DNA of 64,000 bases from Pedococcus bigeumensis. GTDB taxonomy: Bacteria; Actinomycetota; Actinomycetes; Actinomycetales; Dermatophilaceae. The position numbers and the translations under genes are program-made. The notes beneath the pieces were generated by a model, which was not told where the DNA came from, did not search any database, and saw only the letters and a program-made list of their open reading frames with translations. Positions 54,797 through 63,831 of this stretch are shown here, in pieces (position 1 is the first letter of the stretch; every line of letters begins with the position of its first letter). The stretch is taken from the NCBI RefSeq assembly GCF_006438965.1, contig NZ_RCZM01000006.1, forward strand, positions 1 through 64,000, in the 5' to 3' direction.

Positions 54797-56615
54797 CGCC
54801 GGTGGGTGCAGCGTCGTTCCGGAGCCGGGCGAGCTCCTCCTCGACGACCGATTCGTCCAGCTTCGTGAAGATGGGTGTGGGCTTGACCACAGTGGCTCCG
54901 ATACGCACCGGGACCGACTCCCAGCGGGGTGTCTGGGAGTAGTCGCCCGTGACGATCGGGTAGCGCCGGTCGGCGTCCTCCGCGTCGAGTCCGGTGACGT
55001 CCTCGAGCACCGGCATCGGCATGAAGCTGCCCTCGCCACCGAACGCCGCGTGCACGGCGTTGGACGACGACGGCAGGAACGGCGCCAGGATCCGGTTGAG
55101 GTCCGCCACGCACTGGGTGAGGGTGTGCAGCACCGTGGCCAGGCGCTCGCGCTGGTCGTCGCCCTTGAGCTTGAACGGCTCGGTGTCGGTGACGTACTTG
55201 TTCACCTCGCCGACCGTGCGCATCGCCTCGGCGACGGCGGCCTTGATCCGTTGCTTGGCCAGGAGGCCACCGACGACATCGAACGCCGCCAGCACCTTGG
55301 CCCGCACCGCCTCGTCGACCGGCTCCAGGGCGCCCGGCTCCGGGATCTCGCCGAAGCTCTTGCCGACCATGGCGGCCGTGCGGTTGACGAGGTTGCCCCA
55401 GCCGGCGACGAGCTCGGAGTTGTTGCGCTGGACGAACTCGGCCCAGGTGAAGTTGGCGTCCTGGTTCTCCGGCCCCGCCGCACAGATGTAGTAGCGGATG
55501 GCGTCCGGGCCGTAGCGGTCCAGCACGTCCCGGATGTAGATGACGTAACCGCGCGACGTCGAGAACTGCTTGCCCTCCATGGTGAGGTACTCGCTCGACA
55601 CGACCTCGGTCGGCAGGTTGAGCACCCCGAACTCACCGGGCTCGCCCCCACGACTCCCGTGACCGGCATACCCGAGCAGCTCGGCCGGCCAGATCTGGGA
55701 GTGGAAGGTGATGTTGTCCTTGCCCATGAAGTAGTAGGACAGGGCCTCCGGGTCGTTCCACCACTCGCGCCAGCGCTCGGGATCGCCCTGGCGGCGCGCC
55801 CACTCGATGGACCCCGAGAGGTAGCCGACGACGGCGTCGAACCAGACGTAGAGCCGCTTGGTCGGCTGGTCGCGCCACCCGTCGAGCGGCACCGGGATGC
55901 CCCAGTCGATGTCGCGGGTCATCGCGCGCGGGCGGATGTCGTCGAGGATGTTGAGGCTGAACTTGATGACGTTGGGGCGCCAGGTCCCACTCGCCTCACG
56001 ACCCTCGAGCCACTCGCGCAGCGCGTCCGCGAGCGCTGGCAGGTCGAGGAAGAAGTGCTGGGTCTCGATGAACTGCGGGGTCTCGCCGTTGATCTTGGAC
56101 TTCGGGTTGATCAGGTCCGTGGGCTCGAGCTGGTTGCCGCAGTTGTCGCACTGGTCGCCGCGCGCCTCGGGGTACGAGCAGATCGGGCAGGTGCCCTCGA
56201 TGTAGCGGTCAGGCAGGGTCCGCCCGGTGCTCGGGCTGATCGCGCCGCTGGTGGTCTGCTCGACCATGTAGCCGTTCTTCCAGACCTGGGTGAACAGCTC
56301 CTGCGCGACGGAGTAGTGGTTGGCCGTCGTGGTGCGGGTGTAGAGGTCGTAGGAGCAGCCGAGGTCGGCCAGCTCGGCCGCGATGATGGCGTGGTTGCGG
56401 TCGACCAGCTCGCGCGCGGTCACGCCCAGCTGGTCGGCCAGGACGAGGATCGGGGTGCCGTGCTCGTCCGACCCGCTGACCATGAGCACGTCGTGGCCCG
56501 CCATCCGCATGTAGCGGCTGAACACGTCGGAGGGCACGGCGAATCCGGCCACGTGGCCGAGGTGCCGCGGGCCGTTGGCGTACGGCCAGGCGACAGCAGA
56601 GAGGACTTTGGACAC
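54783..56615 (-). CDS. metG: Methionyl-tRNA synthetase
   Basis: Protein of 610 residues starting GTG 56615 (reads [20 protein letters not shown]). The HIGH motif is PRHLGH near residue 17, a zinc knuckle is [17 protein letters not shown] near residue 145, and the KMSKS loop is KQFSTSRG near residue 350. It charges tRNA-Met and initiator tRNA. It has the standard anticodon-binding helical domain and no C-terminal EMAP-type domain. It is divergent from rtcB across a 356-base gap that carries two hairpin repeats. Confidence 0.96.
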   Translation of the reverse strand: MSKVLSAVAWPYANGPRHLGHVAGFAVPSDVFSRYMRMAGHDVLMVSGSDEHGTPILVLADQLGVTARELVDRNHAIIAAELADLGCSYDLYTRTTTANHYSVAQELFTQVWKNGYMVEQTTSGAISPSTGRTLPDRYIEGTCPICSYPEARGDQCDNCGNQLEPTDLINPKSKINGETPQFIETQHFFLDLPALADALREWLEGREASGTWRPNVIKFSLNILDDIRPRAMTRDIDWGIPVPLDGWRDQPTKRLYVWFDAVVGYLSGSIEWARRQGDPERWREWWNDPEALSYYFMGKDNITFHSQIWPAELLGYAGHGSRGGEPGEFGVLNLPTEVVSSEYLTMEGKQFSTSRGYVIYIRDVLDRYGPDAIRYYICAAGPENQDANFTWAEFVQRNNSELVAGWGNLVNRTAAMVGKSFGEIPEPGALEPVDEAVRAKVLAAFDVVGGLLAKQRIKAAVAEAMRTVGEVNKYVTDTEPFKLKGDDQRERLATVLHTLTQCVADLNRILAPFLPSSSNAVHAAFGGEGSFMPMPVLEDVTGLDAEDADRRYPIVTGDYSQTPRWESVPVRIGATVVKPTPIFTKLDESVVEEELARLRNDAAPTGDGDA

Positions 56616-56695
56616 ACCTGAATCCTAGGGGTGGGTGCCAAGCGCGTTTCGGGCGCGCAGGTATGCCGCGTGCTCACCACCGCGCGACATCTGCG

Positions 56696-56763
56696 ACTTG
56701 TTGCCCGCAGGTCGTCACCAGACCGCCAAAAGCCGGTCGCGTGACCACCGCACGGCAACAAGT
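56696..56763. repeat. 68-bp palindromic repeat, copy 1
   Basis: It begins ACTTGTTGCCCGCAGGTCGT and ends CACGGCAACAAGT; the arms CTTGTTGCC/GGCAACAAG and inner parts (GGTCGTCAC with GTGACCACC, GACCG with CGGTC) pair to a long imperfect hairpin. About 81% identical to copy 2, 82 bases downstream. Confidence 0.8.
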
Positions 56764-56777
56764 CCCACACCTCCCCG

Positions 56778-56845
56778 ACATGTTGCCCGCAGATCGTCAC
56801 CAGACCGCGAATTCGCGACCTCGTGACCACCAGGCGGCAACAAGT
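56778..56845. repeat. 68-bp palindromic repeat, copy 2
   Basis: It begins ACATGTTGCCCGCAGATCGT and ends GGCGGCAACAAGT, with a perfect central palindrome CGCGAATTCGCG. It lies in the same orientation as copy 1, in the metG-rtcB divergent gap; changes between the copies cluster in the centre. The rest of this gap (56616-56971) holds no gene. Confidence 0.8.
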
Positions 56846-56971
56846 CGGCGTCGGCGACGGACGCGGCGGGCGAAAAGCGGGTGCGGGTGGGCGGCATACC
56901 TGTCACGCTCGTCTGCGGCCCCGCACTCGGTGAGGCTGCGCGAAAACCGTTACGTATCAAGGAGGTGCGTC

Positions 56972-58141
56972 ATGCATCAGATTACTCCGCGGCTCATGAA
57001 CTGGGCCTCGATCCTCGAAGAGAAGACCCAGGAGCAGGCGCTGCGCACCTCGCAGATGCCGTTCGTCTTTCCCCACGTCGCCCTCATGCCGGACGCCCAC
57101 CTCGGGCTCGGCGCCACGGTCGGCTCGGTCATCCCGACGGAGCGGGCAGTCATGCCGGCTGCCGTCGGTGTGGACATCGGCTGCGGGATGATCGCGGTCC
57201 TCACGCAGTTCACCGCAGCGGACCTCGGCGATCGGTCGCTGACTCCCCTGCGGGAGTCGATCGAGCGGGCGATCCCGCTGTCGGCGGGTGCGGCCAACCA
57301 CAAGATCGTCGCCACGGCACAGCCGCGGATCGACGAGCTCGAGGCGATGGCCACAGCCGCGGAGTTCAGCCCCGACCAGCGGGCCGGGCGGTGGCGGCAC
57401 CAGCTCGGGACGCTCGGCTCCGGGAACCACTTCGTCGAAGTGAGCCTGGACGAGCAGGACCGGGTCTGGGCGTTCCTGCACTCGGGGTCGCGGGGTGTCG
57501 GCAACAAGATCGCACAGCACCACATCGCCATCGCGCGGACGCTGATGGAGCGGTACTGGATCGAGCTGCCCGACCGGGACCTCGCCTACCTCGTCGAGGG
57601 CACGGACGAGTTCTGGGCCTACATCCGGGAGCTCCGGTGGGCTCAGCACTACGCCCTGCTCAACCGGGAGGAGATGATGGACCGGGTGATCCGGCAGCTC
57701 GGGGAGTTCCTCGGGACGTCGGTCGTCGAGTCGACTCGGGTCAACTGCCACCACAACTTCACCCAGCAGGAGAAGCACTGGGGCAAGCAGGTGTGGGTCA
57801 GCCGGAAGGGCGCCATCGAAGCCCGGGAGGGCCAGCTCGGCCTGATCCCGGGGTCGATGGGGACCCGGTCCTACGTCGTCGAGGGCAAGGGCAACGCGAT
57901 GTCGCTCAGCTCCGCTCCGCACGGTGCCGGCCGGCAGTTCAGCCGGAGCGCAGCGCGGAAGCGGTTCACCCACGACGAGCTGCGGGAGGCGATGAAGGGC
58001 ATCGAGTTCCGGGACACCGAGGCGTTCCTGGACGAGATCCCCGGTGCCTACAAGGACATCGACCAGGTGATGGCGGACGCCGCCGACCTGGTGTCTGTCC
58101 GGCACACGCTGCGGCAGGTCGTCAACGTGAAGGGCGACTGA
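56972..58141 (+). CDS. rtcB: RNA-splicing ligase RtcB
   Basis: Protein of 389 residues from ATG 56972 with AAGGAGG six bases upstream. RtcB joins RNA 2',3'-cyclic phosphate (or 3'-phosphate) ends to 5'-OH ends using GTP and Mn2+, in RNA repair. Metal-site motifs are present: MPDAHLGLGATVGSV, VGVDIGCGM (Asp, Cys), GSGNHFVEV, SRGVGNKIAQHH, HNF, and near the C-terminus SAPHGAGRQFSR with the guanylated-His context. No archease gene or RtcR regulator is nearby. Of 32 Arg codons, 31 are CGG, unlike neighbouring genes. It is inserted in the conserved metG-pmt neighbourhood. Confidence 0.94.
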   Translation: MHQITPRLMNWASILEEKTQEQALRTSQMPFVFPHVALMPDAHLGLGATVGSVIPTERAVMPAAVGVDIGCGMIAVLTQFTAADLGDRSLTPLRESIERAIPLSAGAANHKIVATAQPRIDELEAMATAAEFSPDQRAGRWRHQLGTLGSGNHFVEVSLDEQDRVWAFLHSGSRGVGNKIAQHHIAIARTLMERYWIELPDRDLAYLVEGTDEFWAYIRELRWAQHYALLNREEMMDRVIRQLGEFLGTSVVESTRVNCHHNFTQQEKHWGKQVWVSRKGAIEAREGQLGLIPGSMGTRSYVVEGKGNAMSLSSAPHGAGRQFSRSAARKRFTHDELREAMKGIEFRDTEAFLDEIPGAYKDIDQVMADAADLVSVRHTLRQVVNVKGD

Positions 58142-58154
58142 CCGCAACGAACAA

Positions 58155-58196
58155 GGAGCGCCCCGGTATGCCGCGTGCGGCGTACCGGGGCGCTCC
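58155..58196. terminator. Hairpin terminator after rtcB
   Basis: 20-bp arms (left GGAGCGCCCCGGTATGCCGC, one G-T pair) have a two-base loop and contain GTATGCCG in the stem. It starts 14 bases after the rtcB stop. Confidence 0.85.
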
Positions 58197-58314
58197 TCTC
58201 GTCCGCCCCTGTTGGCATCCGGAGTCGTCCTATCGGCGTAGGGGCTTTGCCCGATGCGGACCGTGCTCGCCCTTCAGGACCCTGTGGGAAGCACACCCCA
58301 CCGGAGGAGGAACC

Positions 58315-58878
58315 ATGATCCGCAGGACCATCGCCCAGGCCGCTGTCGCAGCAGCCGTCCTCGCGGTCGTCGTCGCCACACCCGCTGACGCCGCGCTCTA
58401 CAGCCATGACCATTTCAACTTCACGTTTGCCGAGACCTTCGACGAGTGCGGCATCACCATCGACCACACGGCCGTGGGCCACGGGGGCTTCTCGATCCGC
58501 ACGATCAAGGGGACCAACGAGGCCTACCTGGGCTGGCAGCAGGTGTCCGCCGTGGACACGTTCGCCAACCCGGTCACCGGGCGTTGGTTCACGATCAGCA
58601 ACAACAGCCTCTTCCGGGAGACCAAGGGCACCCTCGTCGGGGGCAACGTCTGGACCTTTGACTCGAAGCTGTCGGGCGCCTCGTTCACCGTGCGCGACGC
58701 CGCGGGCCGAGTCGTGACCCGCGACTCCGGCACCCTGCGGATGGCCACGACATACGACCTGCTCGGCGACGGGCAGCCCGGCGGTGAGCAGATCGGCGAC
58801 CCGGTGGTCACGGCGATGAACGGCCGGTTCACCGACGTCGACTTCTGCGCCGACCTCGTGGGCCCCCTCCTGGGCTGA
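58315..58878 (+). CDS. Small secreted protein of unknown function
   Basis: Protein of 187 residues from ATG 58315, preceded by GGAGGAGG. It has a signal peptide (MIRRTIAQAAVAAAVLAVVV, cleavage after ADAAL). The mature part of about 160 residues has two cysteines (DECGI and FCADLV), probably a disulfide, and beta-strand character (TFAETFDECGITIDH, GRWFTISNNSLFRE). The family is not recognised; similar short secreted proteins are common in actinobacteria. It is flanked by two strong hairpins, so it forms its own transcription unit; 118 bases precede it after the rtcB terminator. Confidence 0.8.
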   Translation: MIRRTIAQAAVAAAVLAVVVATPADAALYSHDHFNFTFAETFDECGITIDHTAVGHGGFSIRTIKGTNEAYLGWQQVSAVDTFANPVTGRWFTISNNSLFRETKGTLVGGNVWTFDSKLSGASFTVRDAAGRVVTRDSGTLRMATTYDLLGDGQPGGEQIGDPVVTAMNGRFTDVDFCADLVGPLLG

Positions 58879-58912
58879 GTGACACCGGCGCAGGGGGACG
58901 TGGCCCAGGTAT

Positions 58913-58959
58913 CGCACAGGTATGCCGCGTGCGGAGTCCGCACGCGGCATACCTGTGCG
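58913..58959. terminator. Perfect 23-bp palindrome terminator
   Basis: Arms 58913-58935 and 58937-58959 are exact complements around a single central base, each containing GTATGCCGCG or its complement. It lies after the secreted-protein stop and ahead of the gene at 59063. The near-zero loop makes it a perfect cruciform candidate. Confidence 0.8.
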
Positions 58960-59062
58960 CGCATGTGGGGAGAGCCCGGGCGGCGACGGAACCGCACATT
59001 TCGTCCCGGCGTCGAGTAGACATGTCTGCACAGGTGCACCGCACCCGCACAGGAGGTGGCCG

Positions 59063-59662
59063 ATGTTCGCCGCGCTGACCGGCATGGGGTTGTCCGCAGC
59101 GGCGGGCCTCAACGCCTACATCCCGTTCCTCGTCGTGGCGCTCATCGCCCGGTTCACCGACTTCATCACGCTGCCGCAGTCGTACTCGTGGATCGAGTCG
59201 TGGTGGGCCATCGGCATCGGCGCGGTGCTGCTGCTCACCGAGGTCGTCCTCGACAAGATCCCCGCGATCGACACCGTCAACGACGCGGTCCAGACGTTCA
59301 TCCGGCCGAGCATGGGTGGTCTGGTCTTCGCCGCGACGTCCGCAGCCGAAGGCCTCGACCACTCGTCCTGGATGACCAACAACCCATGGGTCGGGGTCAT
59401 CATCGGGGTGATCACCTCCGGCCTCGTGCACGGAGGGAAGACCGTGGCGAGACCGGCGATCAACGCCGGCACGCTGGGGTTCGGGGCTCCGGTGGCGTCG
59501 ACCATCGAGGACGGTGCGTCGGTCGGGCTGAGCCTGGTGGCCGTGTTCATCCCGGTGCTGGTGATCCTGTTCCTCGTGCTGCTGGCCTGGTTGCTCGTCT
59601 GGCTGTGGCTCAAGGTGCGGCGATGGCGCAAGCGACGAGATCGCCGCGCCGCGCTCGCCTGA
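59063..59662 (+). CDS. DUF4126-family membrane protein
   Basis: Protein of 199 residues from ATG 59063 with AGGAGG seven bases upstream. It has four or five membrane segments (GLSAAAGLNAYIPFLVVALI, WAIGIGAVLLLTEVVLDKIP, the central FIRPSMGGLVFA, and VFIPVLVILFLVLLAWLLVW) and a basic C-terminal tail (KVRRWRKRRDRR). The GLNAYIPFLV start and DKIPAIDTVNDAVQTFIRP motif fit DUF4126. The function is unknown. The next gene follows after 82 bases. Confidence 0.85.
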   Translation: MFAALTGMGLSAAAGLNAYIPFLVVALIARFTDFITLPQSYSWIESWWAIGIGAVLLLTEVVLDKIPAIDTVNDAVQTFIRPSMGGLVFAATSAAEGLDHSSWMTNNPWVGVIIGVITSGLVHGGKTVARPAINAGTLGFGAPVASTIEDGASVGLSLVAVFIPVLVILFLVLLAWLLVWLWLKVRRWRKRRDRRAALA

Positions 59663-59744
59663 CGCCCGGCGGTCGCGCGAGTCGCGGTGGCCGAACCAGC
59701 CGCGCTCGCATGGTTCGTCCAGCCTCGACCAGCAGAATGGGCGC

Positions 59745-60515
59745 ATGACGATCGCCGCCGCACCCGTCTCGCGTCGATCGCTGGTCACCGAGACGGTCCT
59801 GGTCCTCGGTGTCAGCCTCGGCTCGTCGGGCATCTACGCGCTGCTGTCCCTGGTCAACAAGCTCACCCGCAACGTCCCGCTCAACCAGCAGACGACGGCG
59901 ATGAACTCCTCGGTCACGCCCGACCGGCCGTGGCTCGACCTCGCCTACCAGCTGGTCGGCATCGTCCTGGCCCTGGTGCCGGTCGCCCTGGCCCTGCACC
60001 TGCTGACCCGCGACCGCGCGGACGCTCGCCATGCGATCGGTGCGGACCTGCGTCAACCGGGTCGCGACCTCGTGAGAGGCCTCCTGCTCGCGGCGGCCGT
60101 GGGCCTGCCGGGGCTCGGCCTGTACGCCGCCGCACGCGGCCTCGGCCTCAACACCACCATCGCCGCGGCGAACCTCTCGGACCAGTGGTGGACCATCCCG
60201 GTGCTCGTCCTCGCCGCCGCGCAGAACGCGGTGCTCGAGGAGGTCGTGATGGTCGGCTACCTCTACACGCGATGGCTTCGCGCGGGCTGGTCACTGCCGG
60301 TCGTCATGGTCACCTCGGCGCTGATCCGCGGTTCGTACCACCTCTACCAGGGCTTCGGCGGGTTCATCGGCAACGTCGTCATGGGCCTGCTGTTCGGCTG
60401 GGTCTACACCCGCACCCGCCGTGTCGGCCCGCTCGTCGTGGCTCACACGCTCCTCGACGTGGTCGCCTTCGTCGGCTACGCCCTGCTCAAGAACCACCTC
60501 GCCTGGCTCAGCTAG
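59745..60515 (+). CDS. CPBP-family intramembrane metalloprotease
   Basis: Protein of 256 residues with about seven membrane segments. The Abi/CPBP motifs are visible: EEVVMVGYLYTR (EE-x-n-R, motif 1) near residue 166, SALIRGSYHLYQG (His of motif 2) and VVAHTLLDVVAF (motif 3). Rce1-like members cleave prenylated or membrane-bound peptides; bacterial ones also serve in bacteriocin immunity or sigma-factor control. The substrate is unknown. It ends overlapping the convergent rsmI gene by eight bases. Confidence 0.88.
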   Translation: MTIAAAPVSRRSLVTETVLVLGVSLGSSGIYALLSLVNKLTRNVPLNQQTTAMNSSVTPDRPWLDLAYQLVGIVLALVPVALALHLLTRDRADARHAIGADLRQPGRDLVRGLLLAAAVGLPGLGLYAAARGLGLNTTIAAANLSDQWWTIPVLVLAAAQNAVLEEVVMVGYLYTRWLRAGWSLPVVMVTSALIRGSYHLYQGFGGFIGNVVMGLLFGWVYTRTRRVGPLVVAHTLLDVVAFVGYALLKNHLAWLS

Positions 60516-61374
60516 GTGGCGTCACCTTCCGCGCGGCGACGGCCGCGTCGTACAGAGCTTTCTTCGACAGACCCGTCGCCGCCGCAACGTCGGCGCAGAC
60601 GTCCTTGAGCCGCTCACCTGCGGAAACGCGCTCCTGTATGCCGGGCAGCGCCTCCTCGACGGTGGTCACCGCCGGCGACGCTCCCGCCACCACGACGGTG
60701 ATCTCGCCGCGCACGCCTTCGGCCGCCCAGACGGCCAGCTCGGCGAGGCCGCCGCGCTTGACCTCCTCGTAGGTCTTGGTGAGCTCACGGCAGACCGCCG
60801 CCCGGCGGTCGGCACCGAACGCCTCCGCCATCGCGACCAACGTCGCGTCGATCCGGTGCGGGGCCTCGAAGAAGACCATCGTCCGGCGCTCGTCGGCGAG
60901 CGCGGCCAGACCGCGCGCCTTCTCCCCCGCCTTGCGCGGCAGGAAGCCCTCGAAGCAGAACCGGTCCACCGGCAGGCCCGAGACGGCGAGCGCCATCAGC
61001 ACCGCGCTGGGGCCGGGCACACAGGTGACCCGGATCCCGGCGGCGACCGCGGCGTCGACGAGCCGGTACCCGGGGTCTGACACCGACGGCATTCCGGCAT
61101 CGGTCACGACGACCACCCGCGAACCGGCGAGGAGCCGCGCGACGAGGTCCGGTGTGCGGGAGGCCTCGTTGTGCTCGTGGTAGCTCAGCACCGAACCGGC
61201 CGGGGAGATGCCGAGGTCGGCGCACAGGCGTCGCAGCCGGCGGGTGTCCTCGGCTGCGACGACGTCGGCGGTGGAGATCTCCTCGGCGAGGCGGGGCGCG
61301 GCGTCCCGGGGGTCACCGATCGGGGTGGCCGCGAGAACGAGGACCCCGGGGACGGTCGGCGCGTCGGAAGTCAC
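60508..61374 (-). CDS. rsmI: 16S rRNA (cytidine1402-2'-O)-methyltransferase
   Basis: Protein of 288 residues from GTG 61374. It methylates the ribose of C1402 in the decoding centre. Tetrapyrrole-methylase fold motifs are LVLAATPIGDPRDAAPR, AAEDTRRLRRL, VVTDAGMPSVSDPGY, CVPGPSAVLMAL and GFLPRK. A C-terminal helical HTH-like region (RLKDVCADVAAATGLSKKAL) is standard in the family. It is divergent from the protein mannosyltransferase gene with 41 bases between starts, an order common in actinobacteria. Confidence 0.95.
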   Translation of the reverse strand: MTSDAPTVPGVLVLAATPIGDPRDAAPRLAEEISTADVVAAEDTRRLRRLCADLGISPAGSVLSYHEHNEASRTPDLVARLLAGSRVVVVTDAGMPSVSDPGYRLVDAAVAAGIRVTCVPGPSAVLMALAVSGLPVDRFCFEGFLPRKAGEKARGLAALADERRTMVFFEAPHRIDATLVAMAEAFGADRRAAVCRELTKTYEEVKRGGLAELAVWAAEGVRGEITVVVAGASPAVTTVEEALPGIQERVSAGERLKDVCADVAAATGLSKKALYDAAVAARKVTPPS

Positions 61375-61415
61375 CTCGCCATCCTGTCAGGGGCGGCGAA
61401 GTTCCTGTGCATACG

Positions 61416-62981
61416 ATGGCGCGCATGACCCGGATCGAGCTGCTGCGATCACGGCTGCTCGGATTCAGGCCGACGGACAACCTGTGGGGGTGGCTCGGGC
61501 CGCTGTTCTTCGCGGTCGTGGGCGGGGTCCTCCGCTTCTGGTCGCTCGGTCGCCCGCACCAGCTGGTCTTCGACGAGACCTACTACGTCAAGCAGGGCGT
61601 ATCGATGCTGGACTACGGCGTCGAGCTGCGGGTGCCGGACTCGATCAAGAAGCCGGACGAGCTGTTCACCCGCGGCACCCCGGATGTCTTTGGGACAGTG
61701 GGCGATCTGGTCGTCCATCCACCGGTGGGCAAGTGGGTCATCGCGATCGGCGAGCACCTGTTCGGGCAGACGTCGTCGTTCGGCTGGCGGTTCTCGGTCT
61801 GCGTGCTGGGGACGCTGTCGATCCTGATGATCGGCCGTGCGGCCCGACGGATGTTCGGCTCCTCGCTGCTCGGCACGATCGCCGCGTTCCTGGTTGCCTT
61901 CGAGGGTCACCACTTCGTCCAGTCCCGCACCGGACTGCTCGACCTCATCGTCATGTTCTGGGCGCTGGCCGCCTTCTGCGCGCTGCTCATCGACCGCGAC
62001 CGGTCGCGGGCGCTGCTTGCCGAGCGCACCGCCGGGTTGTCCAAGCACGCGCTCGCCTCCGGCCTCGGCCCGTGGCTCGGCGCACGTCCCTGGCGCTGGG
62101 TGGCCGGCATCTGCCTCGGCCTCTGCGCAGGCACCAAGTGGTCGGGGCTGTTCTTCCTCATGGCGTTCGGGCTGATGACGGTGTTCTGGGACATGGGCGC
62201 CCGCCGCGCGGTCGGGGTGCGGCACTGGTTCACCGGCATGGTCGTCCGCGACGGGCTGTGGGCGGCCCTGGTCATCTGCTCGACCGCCGTCCTGACCTAC
62301 CTCGCATCGTGGGTGGGGTGGTTCAAGTCAGACCTCGGCTACGACCGGCAGTGGGGCGAGATCCACCCCTCTCGCGACACCCCCTGGGTGCCCGATGCGC
62401 TGCGATCCCTCTGGCACTACCACCAGGAGGTCTACCAGTTCCACGTCAACCTCCACGACAACCACCCGTACAAGACCAACCCGTGGTCGTGGGTCATCCA
62501 GGGCCGGCCGACCTCGTTCTTCTACGAGGGTCCCAAGCGGGGTGAGGACGGCTGCGTCGTCGCCCAGTGCTCCAAGGCGATCACCTCGATCGGCACCGTC
62601 TCGATCTGGTGGCTGGGCGCCGCGGCGATCTTCGTGCTGGCCTTCTACTGGCTGTTCAAGCGCGACTGGCGGGCCGGCGGCATTCTCGCGGGACTGGCCG
62701 GCGGCTACCTGCCGTGGTTCGGGCTGGAGGAGCGCACCATCTACTCCTTCTACACGGTGGCCTTCGAGCCGTGGATCATCTTGGCCGTCGTGTTCGTGCT
62801 GGGGCTGGCACTGGGCAAGCGCACCGACTCATGGAAGCGTCGCGAGATCGGTCTGTACGTCGTGGGGGCCTACTGCGTGCTGACGCTGGCCATCTTCGCG
62901 TTCTTCTGGCCGATCTACACCGCGCAGGTGATCCCGCAGAGCCAGTGGTCGCTGCGGATGTGGTTCCCCAGCTGGGTGTGA
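61416..62981 (+). CDS. pmt: Dolichyl/polyprenyl-phosphate-mannose-protein mannosyltransferase
   Basis: Protein of 521 residues; ATG 61416 is chosen, with ATG 61425 as an alternative. It is a GT39 (PMT) integral membrane enzyme with about eleven helices. The catalytic loop after the first helix has FDETYYVKQG (the Asp-Glu pair), then HPPVGKWVIAIGE. PMTs transfer mannose from polyprenol phosphate mannose to Ser/Thr of secreted proteins during export. The many Ser/Thr-rich secreted proteins of this window are plausible targets. The -10 must lie within the 41-base gap to rsmI, so the message may be almost leaderless. Confidence 0.93.
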   Translation: MARMTRIELLRSRLLGFRPTDNLWGWLGPLFFAVVGGVLRFWSLGRPHQLVFDETYYVKQGVSMLDYGVELRVPDSIKKPDELFTRGTPDVFGTVGDLVVHPPVGKWVIAIGEHLFGQTSSFGWRFSVCVLGTLSILMIGRAARRMFGSSLLGTIAAFLVAFEGHHFVQSRTGLLDLIVMFWALAAFCALLIDRDRSRALLAERTAGLSKHALASGLGPWLGARPWRWVAGICLGLCAGTKWSGLFFLMAFGLMTVFWDMGARRAVGVRHWFTGMVVRDGLWAALVICSTAVLTYLASWVGWFKSDLGYDRQWGEIHPSRDTPWVPDALRSLWHYHQEVYQFHVNLHDNHPYKTNPWSWVIQGRPTSFFYEGPKRGEDGCVVAQCSKAITSIGTVSIWWLGAAAIFVLAFYWLFKRDWRAGGILAGLAGGYLPWFGLEERTIYSFYTVAFEPWIILAVVFVLGLALGKRTDSWKRREIGLYVVGAYCVLTLAIFAFFWPIYTAQVIPQSQWSLRMWFPSWV

Positions 62982-62994
62982 GCACCCGGCGCGT

Positions 62995-63831
62995 TCAGGC
63001 CCCGGCGAGCAGTCGGAGCAGCCGCGCGGTCTCGGTCTGGACCGCCCCGCGGCCGGCGCCGAGGTACTTCCGGGTGTCGACGACGGACGGGTGCTCCGCG
63101 AGGTAGTCGCGCACGGCAGTGGTGAACGCCGAGTTGAGGTGGGTGGCGATGTTGACCTTGGTCATGCCGCTCCGGACGGCCGCGACCAGGGCGTCGTCGG
63201 CCACACCCGACGAACCGTGCAGCACCAACGGCACGGGCACGAGGTCATGGATCCGTGCGATCAGCTCGAGGTCGAGGGTCGCCGTCCGGCTGGTCATGGC
63301 GTGCGACGACCCCACCGCGACAGCCAAGGCATCCACCCCGGTGTCTGCGGCAAACGCAGCTGCGTCAGCGGGATCGGTGCGGACGCCCGGGGCGTGCACG
63401 CCGTCCTTGCCGCCGATCTCCCCGAGCTCAGCCTCGACGGAGACCCCTGCGTCGTGACAGCGCTGGACGACGCCGCGGGTGGTCGAGCGGTTGGTTGCGT
63501 CCTCCAGCTTCGACCCGTCGAACATGACGGAGGTGAAGCCAAGGGAAACCGCTTCGTCGACCAGTGTCTCGCTCTCCGCGTGGTCCAGGTGGAGGACGCA
63601 CTGCGCGGCCGACGCCTGGGCAATCGCCTTGGTGGCCAATGCAATCGGCGCGAGCGCCCCGTGATAGCGCGCTGCGTTCTCGCTGATCTGCAACACCACC
63701 GGCAGGCCGGTCTCCTCGGCCGCAGCCACCAGGGCTTCGGCATGCTCGATCTGGATCACGTTGAACGCCCCGACTCCGCGGGAACCCCGCGAGGCGTCGG
63801 ACAGCACGTCGGCGAGGTTCACCAGGGTCAT
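62995..63831 (-). CDS. Class II ketose-bisphosphate aldolase (KbaY/GatY/FbaA-like)
   Basis: Protein of 278 residues from ATG 63831. Zn-dependent class II aldolase features are GVGAFNVIQIEHAEALV, HLDHAES with the zinc His pair near residue 82, AELGEIGGKDG, and HGSSGV near residue 205. It cleaves fructose- or tagatose-bisphosphate-type sugars. The overlap (ATGA) with a PfkB-type kinase gene on the same strand suggests a sugar-catabolic operon in which the kinase makes the substrate. Which ketose is used cannot be told from sequence. Confidence 0.85.
   Translation of the reverse strand: MTLVNLADVLSDASRGSRGVGAFNVIQIEHAEALVAAAEETGLPVVLQISENAARYHGALAPIALATKAIAQASAAQCVLHLDHAESETLVDEAVSLGFTSVMFDGSKLEDATNRSTTRGVVQRCHDAGVSVEAELGEIGGKDGVHAPGVRTDPADAAAFAADTGVDALAVAVGSSHAMTSRTATLDLELIARIHDLVPVPLVLHGSSGVADDALVAAVRSGMTKVNIATHLNSAFTTAVRDYLAEHPSVVDTRKYLGAGRGAVQTETARLLRLLAGA

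Noticed and set aside
55550-55600. Loss of the KMSKS motif in MetG (KQFSTSRG)
   Set aside because: Variants of this loop with the second lysine replaced are normal in this class of methionyl-tRNA synthetases.
59745-60515. CPBP protease as part of a bacteriocin or phage-defence cluster
   Set aside because: No bacteriocin precursor, ABC exporter or defence gene is next to it; neighbours are a DUF4126 protein and rsmI.
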